Below are positions 63,262-64,000 of a stretch of DNA of 64,000 nucleotides, piece by piece (position 1 is the first letter of the stretch; the number at the start of each line of letters is the position of its first letter). Both the position numbers and the translations under genes were made by a program. This stretch comes from Geitlerinema sp. S16 (GTDB taxonomy: Bacteria; Cyanobacteriota; Cyanobacteriia; Cyanobacteriales; Geitlerinemataceae), in assembly GCA_011390275.1 (NCBI GenBank), contig JAABST010000015.1, positions 1 to 64,000 of the forward strand, in the 5' to 3' direction. The notes under the pieces were generated by a model. It was not told the origin of the DNA. It saw nothing but the letters and a program-made list of their open reading frames with translations, and did not search any database.

Positions 63262-64000
63262 ATGCACCTCGCTTTTCTCGTTGAGTTTGACCCCGATCGC
63301 CCGACGCACGATCGCTGGCCTGCGGCGAAGCTGGGACATTGGGGTCGCTGTCTGAAGATGGCGGAGGCGCTAGAGCGTGCGGGCAACCGGGTGACGCGGA
63401 TCGGCGGTCTCGATAAAACCCGCGAGCAGCGATCGCGCCGTGCCAAACTTCGCCGACGCTTTCACGCATGGCAACACGAACACTATCTCGCCTGGACTGA
63501 GCCGCGATTTAATCGGGATTATGCCTCCCAAATCGCCCAGAAGTTAGCGGCGACACGTCACGATTTCGACGATCCTCGCGAACCTGCGACCTATGATGCG
63601 ATCGTCACGCCGGACACGAACCTTGTTTCATACCTAGAAACCAATCTACCGATCTTTTTTTGGGCAGATACCACCTACGCGACGCTGCTCGATGTGTATC
63701 CCGGTTTTCGCGATCTGTGTCAGCGATCGCGACGTCAGCTTCGGGAGCTGGATCGGCTGGCTTTGACGCGCTGTCGGCGGGCGCTGCTGGCGTCGGACTG
63801 GGCGATCGAGGGCGCGATCGCGGCCTATGGGTTCGATCGCGATCGGTTTCGCTTGATCGAACTCGGCGGCAATCTCGAACCGGCGGATATCGCGACCGTT
63901 CACGCCAGCATTGAGAAACGCGATCGGCAAACGCTAAATCTGCTGTTTATCGGCACGGATTGGCAGCGTAAGGGCGGCGATCGGGCGATCGCGCTGGTCG
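63262..64000 (+). CDS. Group 1 (GT4-like) glycosyltransferase, N-terminal part (cut by window edge)
   Basis: Open from the ATG at 63262 to the end of the window (246 codons visible). MHLAFLVEFDPDRP, then a GT-B N-terminal fold; LGHWGRCLKMAEALERAGNRV; YDAIVTPDTNLVSYLETNLPIFFWADTTYATLLDVYPGF; ALLASDWAIEGAIAAYGFD; LIELGGNLEP; and LLFIGTDWQRKGGDRAI, the start of the C-terminal nucleotide-sugar domain of this family. It probably adds a sugar to a surface glycan or a glycolipid. The C-terminal catalytic EX7E region lies beyond the window. Confidence 0.85.
   Translation, partial: MHLAFLVEFDPDRPTHDRWPAAKLGHWGRCLKMAEALERAGNRVTRIGGLDKTREQRSRRAKLRRRFHAWQHEHYLAWTEPRFNRDYASQIAQKLAATRHDFDDPREPATYDAIVTPDTNLVSYLETNLPIFFWADTTYATLLDVYPGFRDLCQRSRRQLRELDRLALTRCRRALLASDWAIEGAIAAYGFDRDRFRLIELGGNLEPADIATVHASIEKRDRQTLNLLFIGTDWQRKGGDRAIALV

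Overview
This is a chromosomal piece of a cyanobacterium. The evidence is the dense scatter of the HIP1 octamer GCGATCGC, the adjacent alkane-pathway genes ado, aar and accA, a cyanobacterial-type CoaX, a SpkB-like kinase, a UPF0182 protein and many conserved cyanobacterial hypotheticals. Most of the window is moderately GC-rich. The first 11 kb is a patchwork with long AT-rich stretches. I cannot name the species from sequence alone. I saw no rRNA, tRNA or CRISPR array.

Layout. 0-11.1 kb (accessory, partly AT-rich): the end of an ISAzo13-like transposase; a small orphan ORF; then, on the minus strand, a fatty acid desaturase, a hybrid histidine kinase, a REC-GGDEF diguanylate cyclase, a MetX-like alpha/beta hydrolase and a type III glutamine synthetase. 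A decayed copy of the 5' end of the hydrolase gene sits between desaturase and kinase, so the kinase-cyclase pair looks like a cassette placed inside an older desaturase-hydrolase-glnT string. After this come a DUF302 gene, a MITE with perfect 8-bp target duplications, and an AT-rich gene for a tetraprenyl-beta-curcumene synthase (YtpB) homologue. 11.1-26 kb: carotenoid oxygenase, CoaX, a four-GAF sensor kinase whose last three GAFs look like DXCF cyanobacteriochromes, a DUF4347/NHL/Calx-beta/RTX giant, and UPF0182. 26-33 kb: a TPR protein and two tandem RTX/Calx-beta paralogues, the second with an added beta-helix. 33-40 kb: a peptide-type ABC permease, a SpkB-like kinase, a family 2 glycosyltransferase, a MITE and 1.35 kb without genes. 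40-52 kb: an RsbW-like ATPase, a surface protein with beta-helix and SLH domains, rplU-rpmA, an RDD-pentapeptide protein, a GT39 enzyme, gcvP, a 58-residue membrane peptide and a sugar ABC permease. 53-64 kb: ado, aar, accA, thiL, an MnmC-like methyltransferase, a sigma-70-like protein, a membrane protein, a serralysin-like RTX metalloprotease and the start of a group 1 glycosyltransferase.

Themes. (1) Cell-surface or secreted proteins dominate: four RTX proteins, one SLH protein and three glycosyltransferases, but no type I secretion genes in the window. (2) Signalling is rich: two large sensor kinases, one cyclase, one Ser/Thr kinase, one anti-sigma-type ATPase. (3) Small mobile or palindromic DNA is common: one MITE with target duplications, two further terminal-inverted-repeat elements, two orphan IS200/IS605-type right ends, and a family of AGAAGTCCGA hairpins. 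I found no convincing complete new defence or biosynthetic system. The best leads are the triple-cyanobacteriochrome kinase, the cassette insertion marked by a gene remnant, and the imported-looking terpene synthase locus.
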